Below, one piece after another: positions 25,387 through 34,716 of a stretch of 64,000 nucleotides of DNA (within the stretch, counting starts at the first letter, position 1; every line of letters begins with the position of its first letter). The position numbers and the translations under genes were made by a program. The notes beneath the pieces were generated by a model, which had not been told where the DNA came from, searched no databases, and worked only from the letters and a program-made list of their open reading frames with translations. Source of the DNA: Shimia sagamensis (lineage in GTDB: Bacteria; Pseudomonadota; Alphaproteobacteria; Rhodobacterales; Rhodobacteraceae); assembly GCF_900182745.1 (NCBI RefSeq), contig NZ_FXTY01000009.1, positions 118,508 to 182,507 of the forward strand. The letters run 5' to 3'.

Positions 25387-27417
25387 ATGTTCGACAAGAT
25401 CCTGATTGCCAACCGGGGCGAAATTGCCTGCCGTGTGATCAAGTCTGCCCAGAAGATGGGTATCAAGACTGTGGCTATTTACTCTGACGCCGACAAGCAG
25501 GCGCTGCATGTGCAGATGGCAGATGAAGCCATTCACATTGGTCCACCACCTGCGAACCAATCTTACATCGTCATCGACAAAGTGATGGACGCGATCAAAC
25601 AGTCCGGCGCGCAAGCGGTGCATCCGGGCTACGGTTTCCTGTCGGAGAACGCAAAATTTGCTGAGGCGCTGGCTGCCGCAGGCGTGGCGTTTGTGGGCCC
25701 GCCTAAAGGTGCCATCGAAAAGATGGGAGACAAGATCACCTCTAAGAAAATCGCGCAGGAGGCTGGTGTCTCTACCGTGCCGGGCTATATGGGCCTGATT
25801 GAGGACGCGGATGAGGCGGTCAAGATCTCCAATGAGGTTGGCTATCCGGTGATGCTGAAAGCCTCCGCTGGTGGCGGTGGCAAAGGCATGCGGATTGCGT
25901 GGAACGATGAGGAAGCCCGCGAAGGCTTTCAGTCGTCCAAAAACGAGGCGGCCAACAGCTTTGGTGATGACCGGATTTTCATCGAGAAGTTTGTGACCCA
26001 GCCACGCCATATTGAGATTCAGGTGCTGTGTGATGCCCATGGCAATGGCGTCTATCTGGGAGAGCGCGAGTGTTCGATCCAGCGTCGCCAGCAGAAAGTT
26101 GTGGAAGAAGCTCCAAGCCCGTTTTTGGATGAAGCCACGCGGAAAGCGATGGGCGAGCAGTCTGTCGCGCTGGCCAAAGCGGTGGGCTATGCCTCTGCTG
26201 GGACCGTGGAATTCATCGTTGATGGGGAGAAGAATTTCTACTTCCTGGAGATGAACACCCGTTTGCAGGTGGAACACCCCGTGACCGAGCTGATCACCGG
26301 TGTCGATCTTGTGGAGCAGATGATCCGTGTGGCCAATGGTGAGCCTCTGAGCATCACGCAGGATGACGTGAAATTGCAGGGTTGGGCGATTGAAAACCGT
26401 CTCTATGCGGAGGATCCTTATCGCAACTTCCTGCCGTCGATTGGCCGCCTGACCCGTTATCGTCCGCCAGCCGAGACCAAAGCCTACGCTCCTGGTGTGC
26501 AGCCGGGTGATGCGGGCGAGGTGGTCGTGCGCAATGACACCGGCGTCTATGAAGGCGGCGAGATCAGCATGTATTACGATCCGATGATCGCCAAGCTGTG
26601 CACCTGGGCGCCCACCCGTGACAAAGCGATTGAAGCGATGCGCGTGGCGCTAGACAGCTTTGAGGTGGAAGGCATTGGTCACAACCTGCCGTTCCTGAGC
26701 GCGGTGATGGATCACCCGATTTTCATCAAAGGCGACATGACCACTGCGTTTATCGAAGAGCAGTATCCTGAGGGCTTTGACGGCGTTGCGTTGCCGGAAG
26801 ATCAGCTGAAGCGCGTGGCGGCAGCCGCGGCGGCGATGTATCGGGTGGCGGAAATCCGGCGTACCCGCGTGTCGGGCCGTATGGACAACCACGAGCGCCG
26901 GGTTGGCAAGAAATGGGTTGTGTCTGCACAGGATCAGGATTTTGCCGTGAAGGTGAAGGCTGATAAGAAAGGCTCCACCATCAAGTTTGAGGATGGCAGC
27001 AAGCTGCGTGTGTCGTCCAAGTGGACGCCGGGAGATCAGCTGGCAACCCTGAAAGTCGGCGGCGAGACGCTGGTGCTGAAGGTTGGCAAAGTGCCGGGCG
27101 GGTTCCGGCTTCGCACCCGTGGCGCCGATATGGTTGTGCATGTGCGCACGCCGCGTCAGGCGGAGTTGGCCAAGCTGATGCCGGAAAAAATTGCGCCGGA
27201 TACGTCCAAGCTGTTGCTGTGTCCGATGCCAGGTTTGATCGTGAAGGTCGACGTGGCAGTGGGTGACGAGGTGCAGGAAGGCCAGGCGCTGTGCACCGTG
27301 GAAGCCATGAAGATGGAAAACATCCTGCGGGCGGAGAAAACCACTGTGGTCACCAAGATCAACGCGGCGGCAGGTGACAGCCTCGCGGTGGACGATGTGA
27401 TCATGGAGTTTGAATAA
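25387..27417 (+). CDS. pccA: Propionyl-CoA carboxylase alpha subunit (biotin carboxylase and carrier)
   Basis: ATP-dependent carboxylation of biotin for PccB. The 676-residue protein contains the biotin carboxylase N domain (FDKILIANRGEIACRVI), ATP-grasp domain (KASAGGGGKGMR, EMNTRLQVEHPVTE) and C domain to about residue 445. A BT-type linker domain follows. The biotinyl domain carries EAMKMEN about 40 residues from the end, its Lys being the biotin site. Length fits PccA rather than acetyl-CoA carboxylase AccC, which lacks the carrier. It is preceded by a terminator, so it may have its own promoter. Confidence 0.96.
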   Translation: MFDKILIANRGEIACRVIKSAQKMGIKTVAIYSDADKQALHVQMADEAIHIGPPPANQSYIVIDKVMDAIKQSGAQAVHPGYGFLSENAKFAEALAAAGVAFVGPPKGAIEKMGDKITSKKIAQEAGVSTVPGYMGLIEDADEAVKISNEVGYPVMLKASAGGGGKGMRIAWNDEEAREGFQSSKNEAANSFGDDRIFIEKFVTQPRHIEIQVLCDAHGNGVYLGERECSIQRRQQKVVEEAPSPFLDEATRKAMGEQSVALAKAVGYASAGTVEFIVDGEKNFYFLEMNTRLQVEHPVTELITGVDLVEQMIRVANGEPLSITQDDVKLQGWAIENRLYAEDPYRNFLPSIGRLTRYRPPAETKAYAPGVQPGDAGEVVVRNDTGVYEGGEISMYYDPMIAKLCTWAPTRDKAIEAMRVALDSFEVEGIGHNLPFLSAVMDHPIFIKGDMTTAFIEEQYPEGFDGVALPEDQLKRVAAAAAAMYRVAEIRRTRVSGRMDNHERRVGKKWVVSAQDQDFAVKVKADKKGSTIKFEDGSKLRVSSKWTPGDQLATLKVGGETLVLKVGKVPGGFRLRTRGADMVVHVRTPRQAELAKLMPEKIAPDTSKLLLCPMPGLIVKVDVAVGDEVQEGQALCTVEAMKMENILRAEKTTVVTKINAAAGDSLAVDDVIMEFE

Positions 27418-27452
27418 CGCCTGAAACGTAGTCGCCCGGCTGTTGGCCGGGG

Positions 27453-27487
27453 AGCCCCCGACCGTCCCCATTGGGCGGGGGCTTTTC
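27453..27487 (+). terminator. Rho-independent terminator after pccA
   Basis: AGCCCCCG and CGGGGGCT pair perfectly around a 15-base loop, followed by TTT and C. It lies 36 bases after the pccA stop. Confidence 0.8.
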
Positions 27488-27528
27488 CCCCCACCCGCGG
27501 TCGGGGACCGCCCTTTGCGGAAATTGCC

Positions 27529-28443
27529 ATGTCAGATGACGCGCTAGTTTTATCCACGACGACACCGATCGGCCCGTTTGAGGTTGGTCGGCTGGCCTAC
27601 GGTTGCTGGCGGTTTTCCGGCAGCTCGGTGGCGGATGCCACGGCGAAGATTGAGGCGGCCTTGGAGATTGGCGCCAATCTGGTCGACACTGCTGCCATTT
27701 ACGGTTTTGGCGAAGAAGGGTTTGGCGGGGCTGAGGCTGTTTTGGGCGAAGTGTATGCGGCCAATCCGGGATTGCGGGACAAGACCGTGCTGGTCACCAA
27801 AGGCGGTATTCATCCGCCGGTGCCCTATGATAGCCGCGCATCCAACCTCATTGAGAGCTGCGAAGGCTCGCTCGCGCGGCTCAAGAGTGATGTGATTGAC
27901 GTGTTTTTGGTACATCGACCGGACCTGCTGGCCTCCTACGACGAGGTGGCGGAGGCGCTGACGCAGCTGCGGGCGGCGGGAAAGATTCGAGAGGCAGGTG
28001 TGAGCAACTTCACGCACACACAGATCCGGGCGTTGCAGAGCAAGTTGGATTTTGCGCTGGCGGCCAATCAGCCGGAGTTCTCACCGCTGGCCATCGCGCC
28101 GTTGGATGACGGTACATTGGACATCGCGCAGGAGTTGAACCTGGCGATTATGGCGTGGTCGCCGCTGGGAGGCGGGCGTTTGACGGCAGTGCATCAGCCA
28201 GAGGCGGGTACGCAGGAGGCGCGGGTTTTGGCGGTGCTGGATGGCATTGCCACACGTGACGGTGTGGGCGTGGATCATGTGGCGTTGGCCTGGGTGTTGG
28301 CACATCCGGCGGTGAGCATGGCGTTGATTGGCACGCAGAATGTGGACCGGATCAAAGACAGTGCCAAAGCCTATGATGTGACGTTGAGCCGTCAGGATTG
28401 GTATGACGTGCTGGTGGCGGCACGTGGGGTGCCGATGCCGTGA
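27529..28443 (+). CDS. Aldo/keto reductase
   Basis: A 304-residue NADPH-dependent oxidoreductase of the AKR superfamily. The catalytic tetrad is visible as Asp and Tyr in LVDTAAIYG, Lys in LVTKGG and His in FLVHRPD. The NADP-binding end QPEFSPLA, MAWSPLGGGRL and LIGTQNVDRI is present. It is closest to the YdhF/Tas-type group by eye. The substrate is unknown. It is converged on by the DUF4174 gene, with only 37 bases between. Confidence 0.88.
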   Translation: MSDDALVLSTTTPIGPFEVGRLAYGCWRFSGSSVADATAKIEAALEIGANLVDTAAIYGFGEEGFGGAEAVLGEVYAANPGLRDKTVLVTKGGIHPPVPYDSRASNLIESCEGSLARLKSDVIDVFLVHRPDLLASYDEVAEALTQLRAAGKIREAGVSNFTHTQIRALQSKLDFALAANQPEFSPLAIAPLDDGTLDIAQELNLAIMAWSPLGGGRLTAVHQPEAGTQEARVLAVLDGIATRDGVGVDHVALAWVLAHPAVSMALIGTQNVDRIKDSAKAYDVTLSRQDWYDVLVAARGVPMP

Positions 28444-28480
28444 TTTTGCGCGGGAGACATATCCCGTCGCAGGCTGCTGC

Positions 28481-28966
28481 TTATGGTTGGCGGCGGTCGC
28501 GAATTTCCTGCTGGCGCAGCGGGTTTTTGTCGATGGAGGCCGAGATTTCGCGCACCGTCCAAGGCTCGGGTTTGCGCAGGTATACAATGCCGTCTTTGCC
28601 CACCAAGGCCATCATGAAGCCCCGCGGGCGCAGCTTTGTGCGCAGCGCGGATTTGGCGGCGGGATCGGTGTCTGTGAGCACCACCACATCGCGCTCGATC
28701 AGTTCTTCGGGGAAAGCTTCGACCAGTTCGATTTGCCGGATGAAACGTGGATCGCGTTCGGTGTCGGCAAAGACCACAAACACGCGGTTTAACCAGAGGT
28801 ATTCCTCCAATTCGGCATTGAGGCCAGATTGTATTAATTCCGGTGCATTTTCTACCACGGTTTCTGCAGTGGCGGGGGCGTCTTCTGAGGTGGATTCAGT
28901 GGCTTGTGCGGCGGCGCCGGAGGCGGCCAGAAAACCTGTCAGAACAAAGGCTAAGCGGTGTGTCAT
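28481..28966 (-). CDS. Exported DUF4174 protein
   Basis: A 161-residue protein with a signal peptide (MTHRLAFVLTGFLAASGAAAQ). After a Thr/Glu/Ala-rich spacer (about residues 22-55) comes a thioredoxin-like core of the DUF4174 type: RVFVVFADTERDPRFIRQ, then RDVVVLTDTDP, GFMMALVGKDG and PWTVREIS. No CxxC is present, so a redox role is unlikely. Function is unknown; it is periplasmic or anchored. The ATG at 28966 is chosen because it opens the signal peptide. Confidence 0.78.
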   Translation of the reverse strand: MTHRLAFVLTGFLAASGAAAQATESTSEDAPATAETVVENAPELIQSGLNAELEEYLWLNRVFVVFADTERDPRFIRQIELVEAFPEELIERDVVVLTDTDPAAKSALRTKLRPRGFMMALVGKDGIVYLRKPEPWTVREISASIDKNPLRQQEIRDRRQP

Positions 28967-29143
28967 CGTCTCTCCTGTTCCGACCAATATAGGGGGTGTT
29001 TGTGGCAATACGAACCCCTTTGATAAAGTCGGTCAAATTTTAACGCCGGTTAACAGCATTTCCATGGGTGATGCGGCATGATGGTGGCCCTTGTATATCC
29101 GGCCAGCCCTGAGGGTATGGCCCTCAAAAAGGTGCGCAAAGCC

Positions 29144-30037
29144 ATGGATGTCATCCTACATGTCGGGGCCCATCTGAGTGGGGTTTCCACGCTCGCCAGC
29201 TATCTCAACCGCAACCGCCGTCCGCTTGAGGCCCATGGCCTAAAGGTCTGGACACCGGAGGTCACCCGAAAAGGGCTGTTTGACGGGCTGACACTGAAGT
29301 CCGGTCTGGACGGGGTGGCGCGACGTCGGGCGCGTGGGGCCGGGCGAGTGCAACTGCGCTGTGCCATGTTGGAGCGTGAACGGGTGCGCGAGCTGTTGGT
29401 TTTGGAACCCAATATGCTTGGCGCAATGGAAAGCAACATTGCCAGCGAACGGCTTTATCCTGCTGCGGGCGAGCGCGTGGCCCGTATGGTGCATGCCTTT
29501 GGCGGGCGTGTGAAACGGGTTGTTCTGGGCATGCGCGCGCTTGAGGACTACTGGGGTGGGGCAATGGCCCATGCGCTTCAGATGGGTGCGGATGTGCCGA
29601 GTGAGGCCACAATGGACCGGTTGGTCACGCAGCCACGCAGTTGGCGCAAGGTGGTGCAGGACGTGGCCTGTGCAGCGCCGAATGCGGAGATTTTGGTGCT
29701 GCCCTATGAGCGACTTGGCGAGCAGCCAGCGCGGGTTGTGGAATATGCGGTTAGCGGGCGGTTTGGCGCGCCAACCAATTTCCGTGTCAGTGGCCTGTCA
29801 CATGTGCCGGAGTTGCCAGAGTTGCGCGAGTTTCTGGCGGATCGAGGGTTGGATGCCGAAAGCCTACCCGATGGCACCGAGCGCTGGCATCCGTTCAGCG
29901 CGTTTCAGGTTGATATATTACGCGAGATTTACGTTGAGGATTTGGCTTGGCTGCGTGCCGGGGCGGATGGCTTGGCGTTTCTCTTAGAAGAAAACGGGGG
30001 CAGCACGGCGCGACACGCCGGGCGCTTTGGCCCTTAA
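29144..30037 (+). CDS. Sulfotransferase-like protein of unknown function
   Basis: About 297 residues if begun at ATG 29144 (MDVILHVGAHLSGVSTLASYL). That opening resembles the P-loop-like PAPS-binding start of bacterial sulfotransferase-like proteins, although the usual HKTGTT is changed to HLSGVST, which may mean lost activity. Later segments RVVLGMRALEDYW and ILVLPYERL fit the same fold. In-frame starts at 29078 and 29117 cannot be excluded. It ends 24 bases before mcm on the same strand, so the two may be read together. Confidence 0.6.
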   Translation: MDVILHVGAHLSGVSTLASYLNRNRRPLEAHGLKVWTPEVTRKGLFDGLTLKSGLDGVARRRARGAGRVQLRCAMLERERVRELLVLEPNMLGAMESNIASERLYPAAGERVARMVHAFGGRVKRVVLGMRALEDYWGGAMAHALQMGADVPSEATMDRLVTQPRSWRKVVQDVACAAPNAEILVLPYERLGEQPARVVEYAVSGRFGAPTNFRVSGLSHVPELPELREFLADRGLDAESLPDGTERWHPFSAFQVDILREIYVEDLAWLRAGADGLAFLLEENGGSTARHAGRFGP

Positions 30038-30061
30038 AGATCACAGACGAGGATGACACCA

Positions 30062-32188
30062 ATGACGGACACCAAGAAATGGGCCGAACTGGCAGAGAAA
30101 GAGCTGCGCGGAAAGCCGCTTGAGGACCTGACGTGGAAGACGCTGGAAGGCATCGACGTCAAGCCGCTTTACACGGCGGAGGACACCGAAGGGCTGGACC
30201 ACATGGGCGGCGTGCCCGGTGTTGGTCCGTTCACCCGTGGCCCCAAGGCCACCATGTATGCGGGCCGTCCGTGGACCATCCGTCAGTATGCGGGGTTCTC
30301 CACTGCCGAAGAATCCAACGCGTTTTACCGTCGCAACCTGGCCGCTGGTCAACAAGGGGTTTCTGTGGCCTTCGATCTGGCGACACACCGCGGCTATGAC
30401 AGTGACCACGACCGTGTTGTGGGTGACGTCGGCAAGGCGGGCGTGGCAATTGACTCCATTGAAGATATGAAAATCCTGTTTGACGGCATTCCGCTCGATA
30501 AGGTTTCTGTGTCGATGACCATGAACGGGGCCGTGGTGCCAATTTTGGCCAGCTTCATTGTGGCTGGCGAAGAGCAGGGCCATGACAAGAGCCTGCTGGC
30601 GGGCACCATTCAGAACGACATTCTGAAAGAGTTCATGGTGCGCAACACCTATATTTACCCGCCTGAGCCGTCGATGCGGATCATTTCCGACATCATTGAG
30701 TACACCTCTAATGAGATGCCGAAGTTCAACAGCATTTCGATTTCCGGCTACCACATGCAGGAAGCGGGCGCGAACCTGGTGCAGGAGCTGGCCTATACGC
30801 TGGCGGACGGGCGCGAATATGTGCGGGCTGCGATGAACGCGGGCATGGATGTTGATAAATTTGCCGGGCGTCTGAGCTTCTTCTTTGCGATTGGCATGAA
30901 CTTTTTCATGGAATCCGCCAAGCTGCGTGCCGCGCGGTTCCTGTGGCACAAGGTCATGACCGAGTTTGGCGCGAAAAATGAGCGCTCCAAGATGCTGCGC
31001 ACACACTGTCAGACCTCTGGCGTTAGCTTGCAGGAACAGGACCCGTATAACAACGTGATCCGCACCGCTTATGAGGCGATGTCTGCGGTGTTGGGCGGCA
31101 CACAGTCGCTGCACACCAACGCGCTGGATGAGGCGATTGCGCTGCCGACGGATTTCTCGGCCCGGATTGCGCGCAACACGCAGCTGATCCTGCAGGAAGA
31201 GACCGGCGTGACCAATGTGGTCGATCCATTGGCAGGCTCTTATTATGTTGAGGCGCTGACCGATGATCTGATCCAGAAAGCCTGGGCGTTGATGGAAGAG
31301 GTTGAGGAGATGGGCGGCATGACCAAGGCGGTTGCGTCCGGTATGCCGAAACTGCGCATTGAAGAGAGTGCGGCGACCCGTCAGGCGATGATCGACAAAG
31401 GTGATGAAGTCATTGTGGGTGTGAACAAGTACCGCAAAGACAATGAAGACCCGATCGACATTCTGGACGTGGACAACGTGGCGGTGCGCGAAAGCCAGGT
31501 GGCGCGTCTGGCGCAAATCCGGGCAGATCGCGATAGCGCGGCCTGTGATGCGGCTCTGGCAAACCTGACCAAAGTGGCAAGCGAAGGTGGCAACCTGTTG
31601 GCGGCAGCTGTGGAAGCGGCGCGGGCACGGGCTACGGTAGGAGAAATCAGCATGGCAATGGAGAAGGAATTTGGTCGTCATCGGGCCGAGGTGAAGACAT
31701 TGGCAGGTGTTTATGGCGCGGCCTATGAGGGCGATGAAGGTTTTGCGGCTATTCAGAAATCCATCGAGGATTTTGCCGAGGAGGAAGGTCGACGCCCGCG
31801 TTTGCTGGTGGTGAAAATGGGCCAAGACGGGCACGACCGTGGGGCGAAAGTGATTGCAACCGCGTTTGCCGACATTGGGTTTGATGTTGATGTCGGCCCG
31901 CTGTTCCAAACACCGGAAGAGGCGGCGCAGGATGCGGTGGACAATGATGTGCATGTGGTGGGGATTTCCTCACAGGCCGCTGGTCACAAGACATTGGCGC
32001 CGCAGCTGATTGAGGCGTTAAAAGGCAAAGATGCAGAGGACATTCTGGTGATTTGTGGCGGGGTGATCCCGCAACAGGACTATGAATTCTTGCAGAATGC
32101 CGGAGTGAAGGCGATCTTTGGTCCGGGCACCAACATTCCGGACGCGGCGCAGAACATTCTGCAGCTGATCCGCGATGCGCGAACGTAA
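30062..32188 (+). CDS. mcm: Methylmalonyl-CoA mutase (adenosylcobalamin-dependent)
   Basis: Isomerises (R)-methylmalonyl-CoA to succinyl-CoA, the last step of propionyl-CoA assimilation. The 708-residue single-chain enzyme has the substrate TIM barrel ([32 protein letters not shown]) and the C-terminal B12 domain. That domain carries the DxHxxG base-off motif in [11 protein letters not shown], then VVGISS and ICGGVIP. Start 30062 has GAGG nine bases upstream; the ATG at 30053 has no room for one. The epimerase gene is not in the window. A dispersed repeat and a terminator follow. Confidence 0.96.
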   Translation: MTDTKKWAELAEKELRGKPLEDLTWKTLEGIDVKPLYTAEDTEGLDHMGGVPGVGPFTRGPKATMYAGRPWTIRQYAGFSTAEESNAFYRRNLAAGQQGVSVAFDLATHRGYDSDHDRVVGDVGKAGVAIDSIEDMKILFDGIPLDKVSVSMTMNGAVVPILASFIVAGEEQGHDKSLLAGTIQNDILKEFMVRNTYIYPPEPSMRIISDIIEYTSNEMPKFNSISISGYHMQEAGANLVQELAYTLADGREYVRAAMNAGMDVDKFAGRLSFFFAIGMNFFMESAKLRAARFLWHKVMTEFGAKNERSKMLRTHCQTSGVSLQEQDPYNNVIRTAYEAMSAVLGGTQSLHTNALDEAIALPTDFSARIARNTQLILQEETGVTNVVDPLAGSYYVEALTDDLIQKAWALMEEVEEMGGMTKAVASGMPKLRIEESAATRQAMIDKGDEVIVGVNKYRKDNEDPIDILDVDNVAVRESQVARLAQIRADRDSAACDAALANLTKVASEGGNLLAAAVEAARARATVGEISMAMEKEFGRHRAEVKTLAGVYGAAYEGDEGFAAIQKSIEDFAEEEGRRPRLLVVKMGQDGHDRGAKVIATAFADIGFDVDVGPLFQTPEEAAQDAVDNDVHVVGISSQAAGHKTLAPQLIEALKGKDAEDILVICGGVIPQQDYEFLQNAGVKAIFGPGTNIPDAAQNILQLIRDART

Positions 32189-32194
32189 GGCGTT

Positions 32195-32243
32195 GGGGGC
32201 TGTCTGCCCCCAAACCCCCGAGGATATTTTGGGAATGAGAAAA
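32195..32243 (+). repeat. Dispersed intergenic repeat, copy 3 (downstream of mcm)
   Basis: GGGGGC TGTCT GCCCCC, then CCCCCGAGGATATTTTGGG and an A/G-rich end. This is the same arrangement as copies after lysE and betI. It begins six bases after the mcm stop, in the same orientation. Confidence 0.6.
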
Positions 32244-32244
32244 C

Positions 32245-32275
32245 GGGGTGTGCGGGAAGCCGCAGCCCCTTTTTT
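32245..32275 (+). terminator. Rho-independent terminator after mcm
   Basis: GGGG-TG-TGCGG pairs with CCGCA-G-CCCC around a GAAG tetraloop and runs into six T. Confidence 0.75.
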
Positions 32276-32289
32276 AATGGACTGTTGGG

Positions 32290-33747
32290 TCAATGGCGCT
32301 GGATCTTGATGCAGGCGCGCATGCCGGCGGTGCCTGCTTCAAAGGAGAGGGCGCCGCCGTGCTGTTCAGCCACGGTGGCGACAATGGTCAGGCCCAAGCC
32401 GTAGCCTTCGATCGTTTGGGTGTTGTCGCCGCGCGTGAATGGCGCCACCGCGGCTTCGATTTCGGCGGCGGTCATGCCCGAGCCTTCGTCTTCAACTGTG
32501 ATTGTCGCGTGGTCGGCACTGGCCACCAGCTCAACCTTGGCTTTGCGCCCATATTTGAGGGCGTTTTCTATCAGGTTCGTGATGGCACGCTTGAGCGAGA
32601 TCGGGCGGGCAGATACCAGAATGCGTTGCTCAGAGGGCAGTGTGCCACGACCGGCGTTGGACATGAACACCGAGCCGCCACCCTGAAACGACGGGGTTTC
32701 CAAGGCGGCCAGGGTGACGGGCTGGCCGGTGTCTTGATAATCGTCCACCAGCGCTTCGACCAAGGAGGTCAGCGACAATTCACGGGGCGCTTCTTCGTTG
32801 AGTTCGGCGCGGGTGTAGGTCAGCACGCTTTCGATCATCCCTGTCATGCTGTCGATGTCGGCTTCAAATTTTTCGCGCAGCTCCGCATCCTGAACCAGAG
32901 CGGCGCGCAGGCGCAGGCGGGTGGCCGGGGTGCCGAGATCGTGGCTCACGCCAGACAGCACGGTGGCGCGCTTGGCAATTTGGTCGCGTTCGCGCCCGAG
33001 GTATTGGTTTACCGCCTGCACAATGTCGCGCAGTTCTTCGGGGCCTTGCACCGGGTAGCGTTGCGGGCCGCCAAGGCGGCGGTGGTTGCGCAGGGTGCGG
33101 GCGAAGCGTTCAAAATGGGCAGAGGTGTCACGCACAAGTGTGGTGAAGATGGTCATCGACACGATGGCCAACAGCACGGCCAGCAGTCGGTAGTCGGTGG
33201 GCGCGGCATCACAGCCCCAAACAGCGCGCCCGTCCACATGTTTCCAGTCTTGCGCCCCCATACGGGCGTATAAAATGGGCTCGCTGCAATAGGTGGCCAG
33301 AAGCTGGGTAACCCGGCCAAGCTTTTGCGCCGCAGACTGGCGCTCATTGGAGACCAGTTCCGAGACGTTGTAGCGCAGGCTGTCTGAGACAATCACCAGG
33401 GCGAGGGTTTCGCCTGACACAGGGTCATGGCCTTGGCCTTTGAGGGAGACATGAGTCACAAACGCCGGTTTGGGCACGCCTGGGAGTTGCAAAAATTCCC
33501 TCTGGGAGACCAAATCCTGGTTGGTCTGGCTTAAGGTTTGAATGTCGACATTGACCGGTGGATCAGCGCGGGTGCGCAGGCTGTCGTAGAGTGAAACGCC
33601 GGTGACGTAGCTGCGGGTCAGGTGGTCGCGCCATCCGTTGCTGGAAGCGGACCAGAGCCATGCGGTGCCGTAAGCTGTGGCAAAGCAGGCAAACACCAGA
33701 AATAGACCCAGCGATTGCAGGCGGAAGCCTTGCGACCTTGAGATCAT
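32290..33747 (-). CDS. Sensor histidine kinase (GtrS/EnvZ-like)
   Basis: A 485-residue membrane kinase. One helix lies near residues 12-32 and another near 188-210, enclosing a periplasmic sensor of about 150 residues. A HAMP linker follows, then the His box LSGVSHDLGTPATRLRLR (HisKA), N box NLIENALKYG, G1 box VEDEGSGM and G2 box GYGLGLTIV. The usual SHxLRTPL box is changed to SHDLGTPATRL. Size and synteny beside a GtsA-type importer suggest a glucose- or 2-ketogluconate-type sensor as in Pseudomonas GtrS, which is inference. It overlaps the response regulator by four bases. Confidence 0.85.
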   Translation of the reverse strand: MISRSQGFRLQSLGLFLVFACFATAYGTAWLWSASSNGWRDHLTRSYVTGVSLYDSLRTRADPPVNVDIQTLSQTNQDLVSQREFLQLPGVPKPAFVTHVSLKGQGHDPVSGETLALVIVSDSLRYNVSELVSNERQSAAQKLGRVTQLLATYCSEPILYARMGAQDWKHVDGRAVWGCDAAPTDYRLLAVLLAIVSMTIFTTLVRDTSAHFERFARTLRNHRRLGGPQRYPVQGPEELRDIVQAVNQYLGRERDQIAKRATVLSGVSHDLGTPATRLRLRAALVQDAELREKFEADIDSMTGMIESVLTYTRAELNEEAPRELSLTSLVEALVDDYQDTGQPVTLAALETPSFQGGGSVFMSNAGRGTLPSEQRILVSARPISLKRAITNLIENALKYGRKAKVELVASADHATITVEDEGSGMTAAEIEAAVAPFTRGDNTQTIEGYGLGLTIVATVAEQHGGALSFEAGTAGMRACIKIQRH

Positions 33748-34487
33748 TGATCGTCCTCAACCACAACGTCCACAGCAAAGACATAACCGACGCCGCGCTG
33801 TGTGCGCAGCAGTTCCGGGATTTTGGGATCCGCTTCGATTTTGCCACGCAGTCGTCCAACCAAAACGTCGATGGCGCGGCCCGGGTTGCCGGACCCGAGG
33901 TCTTGACCATCGCCGGTCACGTCCAGTGCGGTGTTGATCTCTTCGCGGGTCAGTGGGATGTGCGGGTTGCCGAGGAAGACCTTGAGCAGCGCGGTTTCTT
34001 TGCGCGACAGGCTGACCTGGTAGCCTTGGGGCGAGGTAACTTCGTCGCGTTTGGCGTCATACCACCAGCCGCCAAAGCGGAAGGTGGAGATGCTGCGGCG
34101 GTAGGTCAGCGAGCTGCTGCGTTTGGCGCGGTGCAAGACGGCTTTCACCCGCGCGAGCAACAAGTTGGGATTAAACGGCTTGGCGATGTAGTCATCGGCG
34201 CCCACTTCATAGCCGGCCATGCGATGGTGATCTGCTGACAGGGCGGAGACCAGAATGACGGGCACATCCTGCTCGCTGCGCAGGCGCTTGCAAATGTCGA
34301 CGCCGTATTCGTCACCCAGCATCACGTCGAGCAGGATCAGGTCAACGCGGCCACTGCCCAGTTGGTCGCGAATGGTGCTCTCGCTGTCGCAGGGCAAAGC
34401 GATGAAACCGTTTTGACGCAGAAATTGCGTCAGCATGCCGCGCGTTTCCGCATCGTCATCAACCACCAACAAACGTGGAATCGTCAT
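33744..34487 (-). CDS. OmpR-family response regulator (GltR-like)
   Basis: A 247-residue regulator. The receiver domain (about residues 5-120) has acidic pocket DDD, phospho-Asp in LILLDVMLGDEYG, Ser in LVSALS and Lys in IAKPF. The C-terminal winged HTH begins near residue 140. The ATG at 34487 has GGGGGAGGCGGAG upstream. It is first in an operon with the kinase, divergent from the sugar ABC operon. Tandem GTAACA repeats lie between the two operons and fit the tandem-repeat sites used by OmpR-type proteins. Confidence 0.9.
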   Translation of the reverse strand: MTIPRLLVVDDDAETRGMLTQFLRQNGFIALPCDSESTIRDQLGSGRVDLILLDVMLGDEYGVDICKRLRSEQDVPVILVSALSADHHRMAGYEVGADDYIAKPFNPNLLLARVKAVLHRAKRSSSLTYRRSISTFRFGGWWYDAKRDEVTSPQGYQVSLSRKETALLKVFLGNPHIPLTREEINTALDVTGDGQDLGSGNPGRAIDVLVGRLRGKIEADPKIPELLRTQRGVGYVFAVDVVVEDDQ

Positions 34488-34547
34488 CTCCGCCTCCCCC
34501 TGTTCTCCCTGCCACTCCCCACAGCAGGCTGACATGTTGCTTGCTTT

Positions 34548-34593
34548 GTAACACCGTGCAACAAAATCAAGGCCTAGGTAACAGCGTGTAACA
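34548..34593. promoter_or_regulatory. Tandem direct repeats GTAACA-N4-(G)YAACA, candidate response-regulator site
   Basis: GTAACACCGTGCAACA (34548-34563) and GTAACAGCGTGTAACA (34578-34593) are near-identical and start 30 bases apart. Each holds two GYAACA units ten bases apart, so the four units fall on one face of the helix. Related GTGACA units occur at 34609 and 34645. The site sits between the regulator and importer operons. Confidence 0.6.
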
Positions 34594-34716
34594 GAACCCC
34601 TGATTTTGTGACATGGCAAAGGCCAAACCGGGATTTGGTGGATTGTGACACCCCCATGCGGTTTGGCAGGAATGAGGCAGCGCTGCTCAGTTGGGCAGTG
34701 ATTTTGGGAGGAAATA

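Noticed and set aside
30041..31954. A 637-codon minus-strand frame opposite mcm
   Set aside because: It is antisense to a full methylmalonyl-CoA mutase and has a His/Arg-rich translation typical of shadow frames in GC-rich DNA.
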